64,000 nucleotides of DNA from Bradyrhizobium sp. WSM3983 (GCF_000473045.1 NZ_AXAY01000014.1:179236-243235); one strand, 5' to 3'; shown: positions 1 to 9,132, counted from the first letter of the stretch. A program made the numbers and translations. The notes: generated from the letters alone by a model not told the origin.

Positions 1-84
1 CGACATCCTGCTCGTCCACACTGCCGAAAGTTGGCTAGCCGACTCCACTGTCAGCAGGCGCTATGGGGATTTGAGTGCCGCGGG

Positions 85-634
85 CTAGGTGTGAGACTGG
101 GATCGAGCCGGCCCAGCGAGGTGTGCGACGGTCAAGCGGTTCATGAATGTGCGGCGGATCGCGTCGAATGTCGTGAACTGTTGGACGATTTGAGGTGACA
201 GCGGGATATCTGAGCGCGCTCTGCCGCGGCCGGTCGAGAGCCGGCGAACGCGATGAGCAGATTGGCGGGATTGCGACGCGGTCATGAGGTGTCGACCCGG
301 ATGAGGTTCGCTGGAGGTATCGGCCGATGCCGTGGCGCTGCACCGCGTGAAGACCTCGATGATGATCATGCGACCGCCGCAGCAGGGACAAGTCGGCTTG
401 CTGGCATCGGCAGCGGTGGGCTGGGCTTCAGGTTTTGCCACAGCGAGCAGCTCACGCGCACGTGCGATGTTGTCGGCGCACGCGCCTTTGGCGAACAGGC
501 CGTAGTGGCGGATGCGGTGCAAGCCTTTTGGCAGCACGTGGATGAGGAGGCGGCGGATGAACTCGAAGGTCCCGAGCGTCATGCACTTGTATCGCTCGTG
601 GCCCTCGATGCGGTAATCCTTCCACTTGAAGGTG
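85..634 (-). pseudogene. IS91-family transposase, 3' remnant
   Basis: Decayed C-terminal part of a Y2-type (IS91/IS801) transposase. On the minus strand the reading frame gives VTFKWKDYRIEGHERYKCMT, then FEFIRRLLIHVLPKGLHRIR, which is the conserved block near the end of IS91 transposases, followed by a zinc-binding CPCCGGRM motif. Everything upstream of VTFKWK, including the catalytic tyrosines, is missing. The sequence in front is the start of a recombinase gene read in another frame, so no start codon belongs to this gene. Family assignment is from motif recognition; loss of function is seen directly. Confidence 0.75.
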
Positions 635-728
635 ACACGTAGTCATGTTGGGTCCTCGGCGCGAGCTTGCGGATCGTCATGTCTTCGATCATGCGCCGCC
701 GCAATGGGCTCATGGCCTCGTCGGTCAT
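635..728 (-). pseudogene. Tyrosine recombinase N-terminal fragment (IS91-associated integrase)
   Basis: An ATG at 728 opens a frame reading MTDEAMSPLRRRMIEDMTIR and then KLAPRTQHDYV. This is the typical N-terminal SAM-like start of the XerC/D-type integrases that accompany IS91-type transposases in rhizobia. After about 30 codons it runs into IS91 transposase sequence in another frame. The core-binding and catalytic domains are absent. The simplest reading is an internal deletion that removed the rest of the integrase and the front of the transposase. Confidence 0.7.
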
Positions 729-1145
729 GGGGATGCTCCTGTGTTGGGTGGAGGTTGCGAACTGCTCATCTCAAGACAGGACGCCCCGTTGCGCTATCCT
801 CTCGGCTCCGCTGCCAGCCGTTGTGCCCTACCTCGCGAGCGGTTTAGTCCCGTGGCCCTTCGGGTCAGTTGGCGCGGTGCCGCAACATGTCCGCAGTCGG
901 GGGGTGAACTGGAAGCCCCGTAATCAGGAGCAGACCGGCGCGATTGACCCAACGGACATCTGAGGGCGCAAACTCTCGTTTTAAAAACCCAAAGGAACGA
1001 GCTCCGCTCCGTGGGCCACGACGTCGAAATGTAGGGATGGAGCCCCGAATATTGGTCAGAACGATTGAGTAAATGGTTGACGAGCAATCGCTTCTTTGAG
1101 ACGCTCAACTATATTAGCTCAATTATATTAAACGTAGAGACTGAA
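729..1145. other. Non-coding stretch between IS remnant and PEP-CTERM gene
   Basis: No convincing gene is seen here. The first half, next to the IS91 debris, may be more decayed mobile-element DNA, but no motif could be identified. The last 100 bases are AT-richer and probably hold the promoter of the PEP-CTERM gene. Confidence 0.4.
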
Positions 1146-1841
1146 ATGGATATTAAATCGATTGCGCTGAGTTCGGCTGTACTCGCTTTGCTTTCGACAA
1201 GCGCTTTTGCCGACATCGTGACGGAGACCTACACCGGCACGGTATCAGGGACTGATTACGCCGGATACTTCGGGACCAAGGGCGCGAACTTGAACACGAC
1301 CTTCACGGCCACTTACGTGTTCGACACGAATCTAAGCGGCGCCCATCAGGTAACGAATAGCTCCTATTCCAATACTTACGGAGGGTCGGGCTATAGTCCT
1401 CATGCATCGAGCCCGGCGATCAGCGCGTCTCTTCTTATCAACGGCAATACGTTCAACGTTCCTAACGTCAATCAATCATCGTGGTCTTCTGGGCTTTACG
1501 TCTCAAATGTACCGGGGACCGGCTATTTTAGCGCCGAAGCCGTTGTCGCCCCGACATCGAGCAGCGAGCTTTTCAATTACATGTACACCCAAGACCCAAA
1601 TGCGCCCATCCTTACCTCTCTGACCACGCCGTTCACTTACACATACCTACCCGTAGGCGTTGACAGCAGCAACTTAGGCGCTTTCTATTTCGGCGGTGAC
1701 CGTCTCTCGCTGGTTGCGAACACTGTCACCCTTACCAACGGCGTCCCCGAACCCTCCACCTGGGCCATGATGATCCTCGGCTTCTGCGGGCTGGGCTATA
1801 TGGCCTATCGGCGTCGCAACACTGCGATGCTCGCAGCCTGA
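1146..1841 (+). CDS. PEP-CTERM sorting-domain exported protein
   Basis: Secreted protein of 231 residues. It starts with a signal peptide (MDIKSIALSSAVLALLSTSAFA, cleavage expected after AFA). The middle is Ser/Thr/Tyr/Gly-rich, as in other proteins of this class. It ends in a PEP-CTERM tail: VPEPSTWAMMILGFCGLGYM followed by AYRRR, i.e. the PEP motif, one membrane helix and a basic cluster. Such tails are processed by an exosortase, which is not in this window. An upstream ATG at 1065 would only add residues that spoil the signal peptide, so 1146 is preferred. Function of the body is unknown. Confidence 0.85.
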   Translation: MDIKSIALSSAVLALLSTSAFADIVTETYTGTVSGTDYAGYFGTKGANLNTTFTATYVFDTNLSGAHQVTNSSYSNTYGGSGYSPHASSPAISASLLINGNTFNVPNVNQSSWSSGLYVSNVPGTGYFSAEAVVAPTSSSELFNYMYTQDPNAPILTSLTTPFTYTYLPVGVDSSNLGAFYFGGDRLSLVANTVTLTNGVPEPSTWAMMILGFCGLGYMAYRRRNTAMLAA

Positions 1842-1866
1842 CCAGGTTCACAAATTTGGATGTGAG

Positions 1867-1893
1867 AGGCCGCTGCGAGGCGGCTTTTCTTTT
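1867..1893 (+). terminator. Rho-independent terminator after PEP-CTERM gene
   Basis: A GCCGC / GCGGC stem with a six-base loop is followed by TTTTCTTTT. It lies 26 bases after the PEP-CTERM stop codon and so would end that transcript. Confidence 0.7.
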
Positions 1894-2117
1894 GCACCAC
1901 GTGCTTAGGTGCGATGTTGCCTTTTGGCTCTCAGCTGAACAACGAACGGGCCGCCGCCATGTCGACTGTCTGCGGGAGACCGGACATTGTACGATGGCTG
2001 CGTTGACGCGCGCTCCTGACCCGAAGCTGACATTCAGCTGCGTGAACACAGTCCTGGGACATTGCGGCCAGCACGGATGAATGCGAATTCGGTGCCGAAC
2101 AGATGAGGCTTTCGCAC

Positions 2118-2645
2118 TTAGCCCTTTGTGGCGGGTACAGGCGGCACCGGCAGAATGATTTCGGAGGCGACCTTCCAATCCTTCCCGACGCGAAGCCAAT
2201 TGATGATCATTAGAAACGGCCTGGCTGTTCCATCTTGCCCCGCATAGGAGACCGTGATGTTCAACGGCACATAGGATTCGGCGACGTCGCGCGTCAGGCC
2301 GACAACCTTGAGCTTCGAATAATCTGGCTCGAGCACGACCGGACCGGAGCTACCGATATCATGCAGCTTTTGATCAACCGCCTCGTTGCCCCAAAAGCCG
2401 GCCCAGTTTCCCTCGGACTGGATCGCGCTCTTAGCCACCAATAAAGTCGAGGGCGATTGCCAGAACATCCCATGCAGAGCCTTGAAATCGTGGTTGTTGG
2501 CCAGTTCCATCAGCCTGCCGAACCTCGATTTTATCGCACTGAGGGTCGCAGCATCCAGCGGCTCTTTCCTGACGGCGGGAGCTGCTGCGACGGCTCCGAT
2601 CGAAAAAGCTGAGGCGGCGAGGGCGACAAGAAGTGTCTTGTACAT
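2118..2645 (-). CDS. Secreted SnoaL/NTF2-like protein
   Basis: Predicted exported protein of 175 residues. The N-terminus is a signal peptide (MYKTLLVALAASAFSIGAVA, then AAP). The body has the length and pattern of an NTF2-like/SnoaL-like fold: a helical start (LSAIKSRFGRLMELANNHDF, then KALHGMFW), then beta strands ending in MIINWLRVGKDWKVASE, the usual final strands of this superfamily. No catalytic residue can be assigned. A start at MYKTLL is chosen over an upstream ATG at 2681 because it gives a clean signal peptide. The specific substrate is unknown. Confidence 0.7.
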   Translation of the reverse strand: MYKTLLVALAASAFSIGAVAAAPAVRKEPLDAATLSAIKSRFGRLMELANNHDFKALHGMFWQSPSTLLVAKSAIQSEGNWAGFWGNEAVDQKLHDIGSSGPVVLEPDYSKLKVVGLTRDVAESYVPLNITVSYAGQDGTARPFLMIINWLRVGKDWKVASEIILPVPPVPATKG

Positions 2646-2754
2646 CCGGGAATTTCCCTTCCAACGTCTGGCTCGCGTCATGATAACGCCCTTCGCGTTC
2701 CGCGATTGATATGACTTACCCGCTTCGATCGACCGAAGACGTCTTCAGGACGAT

Positions 2755-3249
2755 TTAGCTTGCGCATTCGCGCAGCAAGGTTGTGATTTTCGCATCGAGA
2801 GCTCGAGCGACGGTAAGGGCTTCCGAACTGCCATAATGCAGCAGATAACTCTCCATTTTGTCATAAGAGACGTGTACCCCGTCGGTACGCTCATCAATAA
2901 GCACTGTGACTGGAGCGTAGGATCCAGCCTCGGGCACGTGCTTGACCATTTCTTTCATGATGAGTGGATTGCCGACCACAAACCGCATGATGTTAGGTGT
3001 CTTGGATCCGGTTTCGCGACGCAGAATATCGCCCAGGTCGAATTGCGCGAAGAGCATAAGGTCCGTTCGGCCGAGGCTGCGTTGTACAACGCGCTCCAAA
3101 TCCGGGAAGGAATTGGTCGCTCTCGTCTCTTTGAAAAATTCGACTATGTCAGGCTGTCCGACCGCGGACTTGAAGGCGGCCACAACAACGTCGAATGGTT
3201 TTGAGCTCGTGAGACTGAAACGTTCCACCTCGACTTTGGCGATTGTCAT
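2755..3249 (-). CDS. DUF302-domain protein
   Basis: A 164-residue cytoplasmic protein that matches the DUF302 pattern: an N-terminal section VERFSLTSSKPFDVVVAAFK, then a central LMLFAQFDLGDILRRETGSK and a C-terminal part with PVTVLIDERTDGVHVSYDKM. DUF302 proteins are small and of unknown function; the domain commonly carries VLIYE-D.DGKT-V.Y, seen here as VLIDERTDGVHVSY. The start MTIAKVEV is preferred to an upstream ATG at 3273 because the domain begins there. The gene lies 63 bp downstream of the next hydrolase gene on the same strand and could be co-transcribed with it. Confidence 0.75.
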   Translation of the reverse strand: MTIAKVEVERFSLTSSKPFDVVVAAFKSAVGQPDIVEFFKETRATNSFPDLERVVQRSLGRTDLMLFAQFDLGDILRRETGSKTPNIMRFVVGNPLIMKEMVKHVPEAGSYAPVTVLIDERTDGVHVSYDKMESYLLHYGSSEALTVARALDAKITTLLRECAS

Positions 3250-3312
3250 TTTATCCTCTGTAACAACTCTCATTGATAAGGGTGCGTCTGATGGCGTCGG
3301 AACGCGCCTGGA

Positions 3313-4188
3313 TCATGCAGTCGCGGGCTGCGCTTCTAGGAAGGTCCGGACGTGGCTGACGAACATCTCGTGGTGCTGAAACAGGGAGCCGTGCCCTGAA
3401 TCGGGATAGAGGATTAGCTGAGCGTTGCTGAGTTGCTTGAACATTGCATAGGCGTTGCTCGCGGGCAGCATGGTGTCGCGGCTGCCGCTGACCACAAGAG
3501 TGGGCTGGCGGATGGCGCGCAGAACGGCGTGCCCGGGATCAGGTGTGGCGCACCAGGTGATCAGAGCCTTGGCCTGCGGATCGGTGACCGCGCTGCCGTT
3601 ATCGGTGTCCCGATCGTCCTGACGCGCCTTCGTCCTCTTCAGAAAAGCCAAGCCGGAGGACTGGCTGGCGGGTGAGTTCGTGAAGAACAGCGGCAGACGG
3701 GGGTCCGGCGCATCCGTTTGGGAAAACGCGTCCTGCAGAACCGCTAACAGGTGTTCCTCTCCGCCTTTCGGCGCAGTACCGACGAGTATGAGCTTGCGGA
3801 CCAGTTGTCCGTGCTCGGCGGCGATCTGCTGAGCGACGCAGCCGCCGAGAGAAAAGCCGAGCAGGTCCACTTCGAAGAGACCGAGCAAGTCGATGAAATC
3901 GACGGCGTCTCGCGCCATCGCCGCGACGTTGTCGGGCGTTTGACCGGTCGAGCGGCCGACCCCTGCGTTGTCAAACGCGATCACGGGGCGATCAGCGGCC
4001 AGAGCGTTGACGACGGCGGGATCCCACGCATCGATGTTGCCCGAGAAGTGCTGCAGAAGAATCAGCGGAGTTCCGGTCGCGGGGCCGAGACGGCGATAAG
4101 CGAAGCGAATTCCGTTGCCTTCGATGTAACGGGTCGGCGCCGTTTCGAGTGTGGCGGCGTCCTGGCCTGTGATGTCGAGTTGAGTCAT
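3313..4188 (-). CDS. Alpha/beta hydrolase
   Basis: A 291-residue alpha/beta-hydrolase-fold enzyme without signal peptide. Visible elements are the oxyanion-side LQHFSGNIDAWDP, the nucleophile elbow GFSLGG with the catalytic serine, a late acid near VVSGSRDTMLP, and the catalytic histidine in YPDSGHGSLFQHH. The set is complete, so it should be active; similar proteins are esterases, lactonases or haloperoxidase-like enzymes, and the substrate cannot be told. A good ribosome binding site (GGAGG, seven bases before ATG) supports the start at 4188. Confidence 0.85.
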   Translation of the reverse strand: MTQLDITGQDAATLETAPTRYIEGNGIRFAYRRLGPATGTPLILLQHFSGNIDAWDPAVVNALAADRPVIAFDNAGVGRSTGQTPDNVAAMARDAVDFIDLLGLFEVDLLGFSLGGCVAQQIAAEHGQLVRKLILVGTAPKGGEEHLLAVLQDAFSQTDAPDPRLPLFFTNSPASQSSGLAFLKRTKARQDDRDTDNGSAVTDPQAKALITWCATPDPGHAVLRAIRQPTLVVSGSRDTMLPASNAYAMFKQLSNAQLILYPDSGHGSLFQHHEMFVSHVRTFLEAQPATA

Positions 4189-4371
4189 GTCATCCTCCGG
4201 ATGCTTGGCATAAAATGATCGAGTGAGGGATCGGCGTAGCGCAGCGACCGAGGCCTTCTCCAGGATGTCGCCGGCGCTTCGCCGCGTTTGCGCCATCGCG
4301 GTCCGAGGCGTTCCAGATTCCTCTGAGCGAGCGTGCACGCTCCCGGCGCGGAAGCGCCGGGAGCGGTATCG

Positions 4372-5142
4372 TCACTTCGCGAGCGTTGCCTTTTCGATGA
4401 CCTCGGCGACTTCCTTCGCATGGACGACGAGCGAGGCATGGCTGCCGGCGACTTCCGTCGTCTGAGCCTTCATCCTGGCTGCGAACGACTTCTGGGCCTC
4501 GGGCGCGATGACCTTGTCCTTCGTGGTGATGACATCGAACGTCGGCTTGTCACGCCAGGCTGCAATGGTCACGGGAGCCTCGAACGCAGCGAGTCTCAAT
4601 GGCATCTGCGAGTTGGCCAGGTGCTCGGCGATCTCGGGCGGAAGGTCAGCCGTGACCGCCGATGGAAACACCTTCGGGTCAATGTACAAATTGCCCTTCG
4701 CGTCGGGATGGATCGCGTTGCCGCCTTCAGTCGGCGGGCCGGCTTTTGACAGCGATGCCAGGGATTCGCCGACATCGGGCGCGAAGGCGGAGACGTAGAC
4801 CAGCGCCGAAACCTTGGGATCGTCGCCGGCTTGCGTGATCACTACGCCGCCCCAGGAGTGGCCGACCAGAACGGTCTTGCCGGCCTGCTTCGCGAGCGCC
4901 TGTTTGGTGGCATCGACGTCGGCGGTGAGCGAGGTGAGCGGATTTTCGACAAGCGTGACGTTGTAGCCTTTTTTCGCGAGGATATCGGCGACGGGCTGCC
5001 AGCTCGTCTGGTCCACGAAAGCGCCGTGCACGAGCACGATGTTGTGGGCTGCTCCCTTGGGCAGTTCGGCAGAATTGGCTGAACCGACCAATGTCGATCC
5101 GGCCAGGAGTGCGGCGGCGGCTGAGAAGAGGATATTTCGCAT
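4372..5142 (-). CDS. Secreted alpha/beta hydrolase
   Basis: An exported alpha/beta hydrolase of 256 residues. The signal peptide is MRNILFSAAAALLAGSTLVG followed by SANSA. The fold markers are IVLVHGAFVDQTSW, the nucleophile elbow GHSWGG (catalytic Ser), and EVAGSHASLVVHAKEVAEVI at the end with the catalytic His. This is the RutD/EstC-like subgroup often seen in rhizobia next to AraC-type regulators. The AraC gene is divergent, 217 bp away, so it is the likely regulator. Substrate unknown. Confidence 0.85.
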   Translation of the reverse strand: MRNILFSAAAALLAGSTLVGSANSAELPKGAAHNIVLVHGAFVDQTSWQPVADILAKKGYNVTLVENPLTSLTADVDATKQALAKQAGKTVLVGHSWGGVVITQAGDDPKVSALVYVSAFAPDVGESLASLSKAGPPTEGGNAIHPDAKGNLYIDPKVFPSAVTADLPPEIAEHLANSQMPLRLAAFEAPVTIAAWRDKPTFDVITTKDKVIAPEAQKSFAARMKAQTTEVAGSHASLVVHAKEVAEVIEKATLAK

Positions 5143-5359
5143 TGAATGGTCCTGTTGCGTATCGGACGGAATGAGGTCCGTGGGGGAATGGGCAGGCGTT
5201 TCCAGCAAGGTCGCGGTTCTTCCATCTGCCGTTGGCGAAATGGTTGCCGCACGTGACGTCGGCCCGCCGCGGCATGAAGTAGTCCGCAGGCATTCCGGAC
5301 GGTAGGGATCAATCGTCCGCATGTTGTGTCTGATCGTCCACCGGTCTAATCTGGGCGGC

Positions 5360-6322
5360 ATGGATATCCTCGCCCAGGTGCTCGATCGTGTTCGTCTCGG
5401 CGGGACGCTGCTGTGGCACTTCGAGTTCGGCCATCCCTGGAATCTGGAGCTGCCGGCGCGCCCTTACGCGTTGTTTCACTATCTCAGCCGGGGCTCGGCG
5501 ACGCTTGCGCTCGAACAGGGAGAGGAAATCCAGATGACCGAGGGCGATTTCGTCGTCATCACACGCGGCGAGCCCCATGTGTTCTATTCGGATCGCCGGG
5601 CCGAGCCTTTGCGGATTATAGATATCGATCGAGCGTCGTCGCGGTTTGGCGTCATTCGTCACGGCAGCCGCGCAAAGCCGCTCTCGACCATGATCTGCGG
5701 CAATTTCACGGTATCACGGCCGATGTTCGGCAGCGTGCTGGAGCTGCTTCCGCCCGTGCTCCTGCTGAAGCCGACGGCGGACGGTGGCTGGCTCGAAGCC
5801 ATCCTGCGCCGCATGGTCAGCGAGTCCGCGCTCGAGCGTCCCGGCCAACGCGTCGCGCTTTCACGACTGACGGAAGTGCTCTTTGTCGAGGCGCTCCGAA
5901 GCTGGATCGCGTCCCTCAGTCCCGGACAAGGCGGCTGGCTCGGGGCTATATCTGATCCGCATATCGGACCGGCGCTCAAGCTAATTCACGAAAACCCGGA
6001 GCAGCCCTGGACCCTGAGCGACCTTGGCCGTCGCGTCGGGCTCGGCCGCTCGGCATTTGCGGCGCGTTTTACGAAGCTCGTCGGCCAATCCATGCAACGT
6101 TATGTGATCGAACGCCGGATGGCGGAGGCAGCGTTCCTGCTCGAAACCAGCGATGAGTCCATCGCACGGATTGCGAACCGGGTCGGCTACGAGACAGCGG
6201 CGGCGTTTTCGAAGCTGTTTCATCGGTATAACGAACAGTCTCCAGGCCGTTACCGGGCCGCTCGACGCGCCGACGGAGGCCGCGCGCAGTCGGACGGCTC
6301 GGAAGTGCAAGTATCCGATTGA
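5360..6322 (+). CDS. AraC-family transcriptional regulator (cupin_6 sensor)
   Basis: A 320-residue regulator. The N-terminal half (about residues 5-180) is a cupin ligand-binding domain of the AraC-binding type (DILAQVLDRVRLGGTLLWHF at its start). The C-terminal 100 residues carry two helix-turn-helix motifs: WTLSDLGRRVGLGRSAFAAR and the AraC signature IARIANRVGYETAAAFSKLF. It is divergent from the secreted alpha/beta hydrolase and is expected to control it, and possibly itself, from the shared 217-bp region. The start MDILAQ is chosen because the cupin domain begins there. Confidence 0.88.
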   Translation: MDILAQVLDRVRLGGTLLWHFEFGHPWNLELPARPYALFHYLSRGSATLALEQGEEIQMTEGDFVVITRGEPHVFYSDRRAEPLRIIDIDRASSRFGVIRHGSRAKPLSTMICGNFTVSRPMFGSVLELLPPVLLLKPTADGGWLEAILRRMVSESALERPGQRVALSRLTEVLFVEALRSWIASLSPGQGGWLGAISDPHIGPALKLIHENPEQPWTLSDLGRRVGLGRSAFAARFTKLVGQSMQRYVIERRMAEAAFLLETSDESIARIANRVGYETAAAFSKLFHRYNEQSPGRYRAARRADGGRAQSDGSEVQVSD

Positions 6323-6359
6323 CCTCGAACAAGCGCCTTCGCCATGTCTGCAACTTGCC

Positions 6360-6578
6360 GATATTGTTGCAAAAGTCGAAAATTGAACGATCCTAAAAAT
6401 CTCGCGAAAGTCGATTGTTGGACCTGTCCGCTGCTGCATCGCTTTTCAAGGCTACCACGAAGATCCGTGAGCGATTTTAGGTGAAACGATACGGTCCCTC
6501 ATATCGTCGCGCCCAAAAGGCATCAGTGGCTCTGGGATTTTTCCTTCGCCACCCCAAAAAGACTTTTGCAACAATATC
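6360..6578. mobile_element. MITE-like element with 18-bp perfect terminal inverted repeats
   Basis: GATATTGTTGCAAAAGTC at 6360-6377 is the exact reverse complement of GACTTTTGCAACAATATC at 6561-6578. The unit is 219 bp, has no coding capacity, and is flanked on both sides by the tetramer TGCC (6356-6359 and 6579-6582), which looks like a target-site duplication. The sequence TTTTGCAAC is typical of the ends of certain rhizobial insertion sequences, so this may be a non-autonomous derivative. The repeats and flanks are seen directly; mobility is inferred. Confidence 0.65.
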
Positions 6579-6725
6579 TGCCCTTAGCGGCTCTATTTTT
6601 CAGGTCGCCGAACAAAAGTACGGCGTTAACCATCGCTAACGGTTCCGGTCTGAGCGACATCGCTTCGAAGTTTCTTAAATTTTGCTGGGTACCTCTTCCA
6701 GGCATAGTGACCTGGGGGAAAGAGT

Positions 6726-7586
6726 ATGGGTAAGCGGGCCAAACGTGGAAAGGCGGAGACGCTCGCACTGCCAATGGCCGCGAGAGTTGCAATTGGCACC
6801 GTGGCCGTGGCCGTAGTGGGGTACGGTTTGCTGTCTCACCCGGCGAGCGTGCAACCGACACGGAAGCCGTCAGCACCCCAAGCCGTGGCATCGTCAACTC
6901 CGGTTTACGTGTCGACTCCAGTTCATGCATCAGCGCCAGCTCCGGCTCCGATTCCGCCTCCGGCGCCTCTGGTCGAACCACCAAAAGCCGCTGACGGTCC
7001 CGGAGCATTTGTTCGGCAGGTGGTTGACTATGCCAGCCACCAGGCGCCGGGCACCGTGATCATCGATACCAAAAACACACTCCTCTATTTCGTTCTGAAC
7101 GACGCGCAAGCGATGCGCTACGGCATCGGTGTTGGCCGCGAAGGTTTCGCATGGTCCGGTGAGCAGACTGTGGCCCGCAAAACAGAATGGCCGGATTGGC
7201 GTCCGCCTGCAGAGATGGTTGTGCGTCAGCCTTATCTGCCGCGGTTTATGGCAGGCGGTCCCGGCAACCCGCTCGGCGCTCGGGCGATGTATCTGGGCGA
7301 GACCGAATATAGAATTCACGGCACCAACAAGCCCGATACGATCGGGAAGCGGGTTTCGTCCGGCTGTATCCGGCTGACCAATGAGGACGTCGTGGACCTT
7401 TATGAGCGGGTGAAAGTCGGCGCGAAAGTGATCGTGCTTCCGGCAACCACTGCCCGTCGACCATCCCAGGGAGCGCCGCCCGACGCCGCTTCGCGATCGC
7501 CGGACCCGGCGTCGCCGTCGAACCGGCTCTCGGCAACTAGCGCGCAGATGCAGTCATCTGGACCGAAGATCGCCGAGGCCCAGTAA
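6726..7586 (+). CDS. L,D-transpeptidase (YkuD domain)
   Basis: A 286-residue cell-wall enzyme that forms 3-3 peptidoglycan cross-links or attaches lipoproteins. Residues about 20-38 form an N-terminal membrane anchor (VAIGTVAVAVVGYGLL), followed by a proline/alanine-rich periplasmic linker up to about residue 85. The YkuD domain follows and holds the signature YRIHGTNKPDTIGKRVSSGC with His198 and the catalytic Cys214, then IRLTNEDVVDLYERV. The C-terminal 45 residues are a disordered Pro/Ser tail. Start is supported by GGGGGAAAGAGT just upstream. A MITE-like insertion lies 150 bp upstream and may influence its promoter. Confidence 0.92.
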   Translation: MGKRAKRGKAETLALPMAARVAIGTVAVAVVGYGLLSHPASVQPTRKPSAPQAVASSTPVYVSTPVHASAPAPAPIPPPAPLVEPPKAADGPGAFVRQVVDYASHQAPGTVIIDTKNTLLYFVLNDAQAMRYGIGVGREGFAWSGEQTVARKTEWPDWRPPAEMVVRQPYLPRFMAGGPGNPLGARAMYLGETEYRIHGTNKPDTIGKRVSSGCIRLTNEDVVDLYERVKVGAKVIVLPATTARRPSQGAPPDAASRSPDPASPSNRLSATSAQMQSSGPKIAEAQ

Positions 7587-7697
7587 CTCCGTCCTCGGTC
7601 TGCGTCCCAATTCCGTCCGTCCCTATCGCTAGGGACAGACGCCGGCAGCGGAGTTCGCTAGTCTGGCCTGAAGCAAACGAGAATCCAGGGGGCCGTC

Positions 7698-8867
7698 TTG
7701 AGCACCGCGCCGCGCATCGACATTGATCCGGCTTCTTTCTGCGCCGACCCCTATCCAATGCTCGCAAAACTGCGCAAGGAGACGCCGATCGCGTTTGTGC
7801 CGCAGCTCGGCTCGACGCTTTTGACGAGCCGCGACGACATCTCGATCTCCGAGAAACAGATCGACGTGTTCTCCTCGCACCAGCCCGCCGGCCTGATGAA
7901 CCGGCTGATGGGCCACAACATGATGCGCAAGGACGGCGAGGCGCATCAGGTCGAGCGGCGCGCGATGTTTCGGACGGTATCGCCGAAGACGGTGAAAGCG
8001 CATTGGACGGCACTGTTCCAGGCCCATGCGGATCGCATCGTCGATGCGATCGAACCCGGCAGCCGGATCGATTTCATGCGCGACTTCGCGCTGCCGTTCT
8101 CCGGCGAGTGCCTGAAGTCGATCACCGGCCTCACCAATATCGGTTTTGAGGACATGGACGCATGGTCGCAAGGCATGATCGAGGGCATCGCCAATTACGG
8201 CGGCGATCCCGTGGTCGAGGCACGCTGTCACGCCGCGACGTCAGCCATCGATGCCGCGATCGACGACGTTCTGCCGGTCATGAGGAAGAATCCTGACCAG
8301 AGCATTCTTGGCGTGCTGCTCGCCTCCGGCATGGCCATGGACAGCGTGCGCGCAAATGTCAAACTCGCGATCTCAGGCGGCCAGAACGAGCCGCGCAAGG
8401 CGATTGCCGGCACGGTGTGGGCGCTGCTGACTCACCCCGAGCAGCTCGATCTCGTGCGCAAGGGCGAGGTGTCGTGGCTGCAGGCGTTCGAGGAATATGC
8501 CCGCTGGATCTCGCCGATCGGCATGTCGCCGCGGCGGATCGCAAGGCCGTGGAGCATCCGCGACGTCGCGTTCGAGACCGATGAGCGCGTGTTCCTGATG
8601 TTCGGTTCCGCCAACCGCGACGAGAAGCATTTTGAGCGCGCCGACCAGTTCGACGTGCGGCGTGACACCTCGAAGAGCGTCGCCTTCGGCGCGGGTCCGC
8701 ATTTCTGTGCCGGCGCCTGGGCCTCGCGCGCCATGATCGCCGACGTCGCGCTGCCGACCGTGTTCGCTCGTGCCAAGCACATCGAGATCGCCGATGACGA
8801 GCCGGTGCGGATCGGCGGCTGGGCGTTCCGAGGCTTGCAGAATCTGCCGGTGAGATGGCTGCAATAG
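7698..8867 (+). CDS. Cytochrome P450 (bacterial, atypical I-helix)
   Basis: A soluble 389-residue bacterial P450. The heme-binding loop FGAGPHFCAG has its axial ligand at Cys337, and the K-helix region is ARWISPIGMSPRRIA. In the I-helix, where most P450s carry an acid-alcohol pair (AGxxT), this one reads ISGGQNEPRKAIAG, so the usual proton-relay Thr is absent. Translation starts at TTG 7698 (MSTAPRIDIDP) preceded by AGGGGG; no ATG gives a full N-terminus. A flavin reductase follows 265 bp later on the same strand. Substrate and redox partner unknown. Confidence 0.88.
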   Translation: MSTAPRIDIDPASFCADPYPMLAKLRKETPIAFVPQLGSTLLTSRDDISISEKQIDVFSSHQPAGLMNRLMGHNMMRKDGEAHQVERRAMFRTVSPKTVKAHWTALFQAHADRIVDAIEPGSRIDFMRDFALPFSGECLKSITGLTNIGFEDMDAWSQGMIEGIANYGGDPVVEARCHAATSAIDAAIDDVLPVMRKNPDQSILGVLLASGMAMDSVRANVKLAISGGQNEPRKAIAGTVWALLTHPEQLDLVRKGEVSWLQAFEEYARWISPIGMSPRRIARPWSIRDVAFETDERVFLMFGSANRDEKHFERADQFDVRRDTSKSVAFGAGPHFCAGAWASRAMIADVALPTVFARAKHIEIADDEPVRIGGWAFRGLQNLPVRWLQ

Positions 8868-9132
8868 CCCGGCGCGCGGTCCATTTCGAATCCTGCCATC
8901 GTGCCCTTGTTTTGCCCGACGTGTCAAATTTATTTCGGATAATTCGTAAGTCGTGTTTTCGCAAGCCCCCGGCTACTGTGCATGGGGTTGTTTTCGCGTT
9001 TTCTAACGCGGCCCGGCCGCGCGCGCGTGGCTCGGTCGAGCTTGCCGGCCTCGAAGGCTCGATCCTGAGCCATCTTTTGTCGGCGGATGATCGAACCTAA
9101 ATAGAAGGGAACCCCGCTTTGGGGAGCATGCC

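Noticed and set aside
6626..6641. TTAACCATCGCTAACG as a CtrA site before the L,D-transpeptidase
   Set aside because: Only the left half matches; the right half is TAAC rather than TTAA at the needed spacing, so it is too weak to call.
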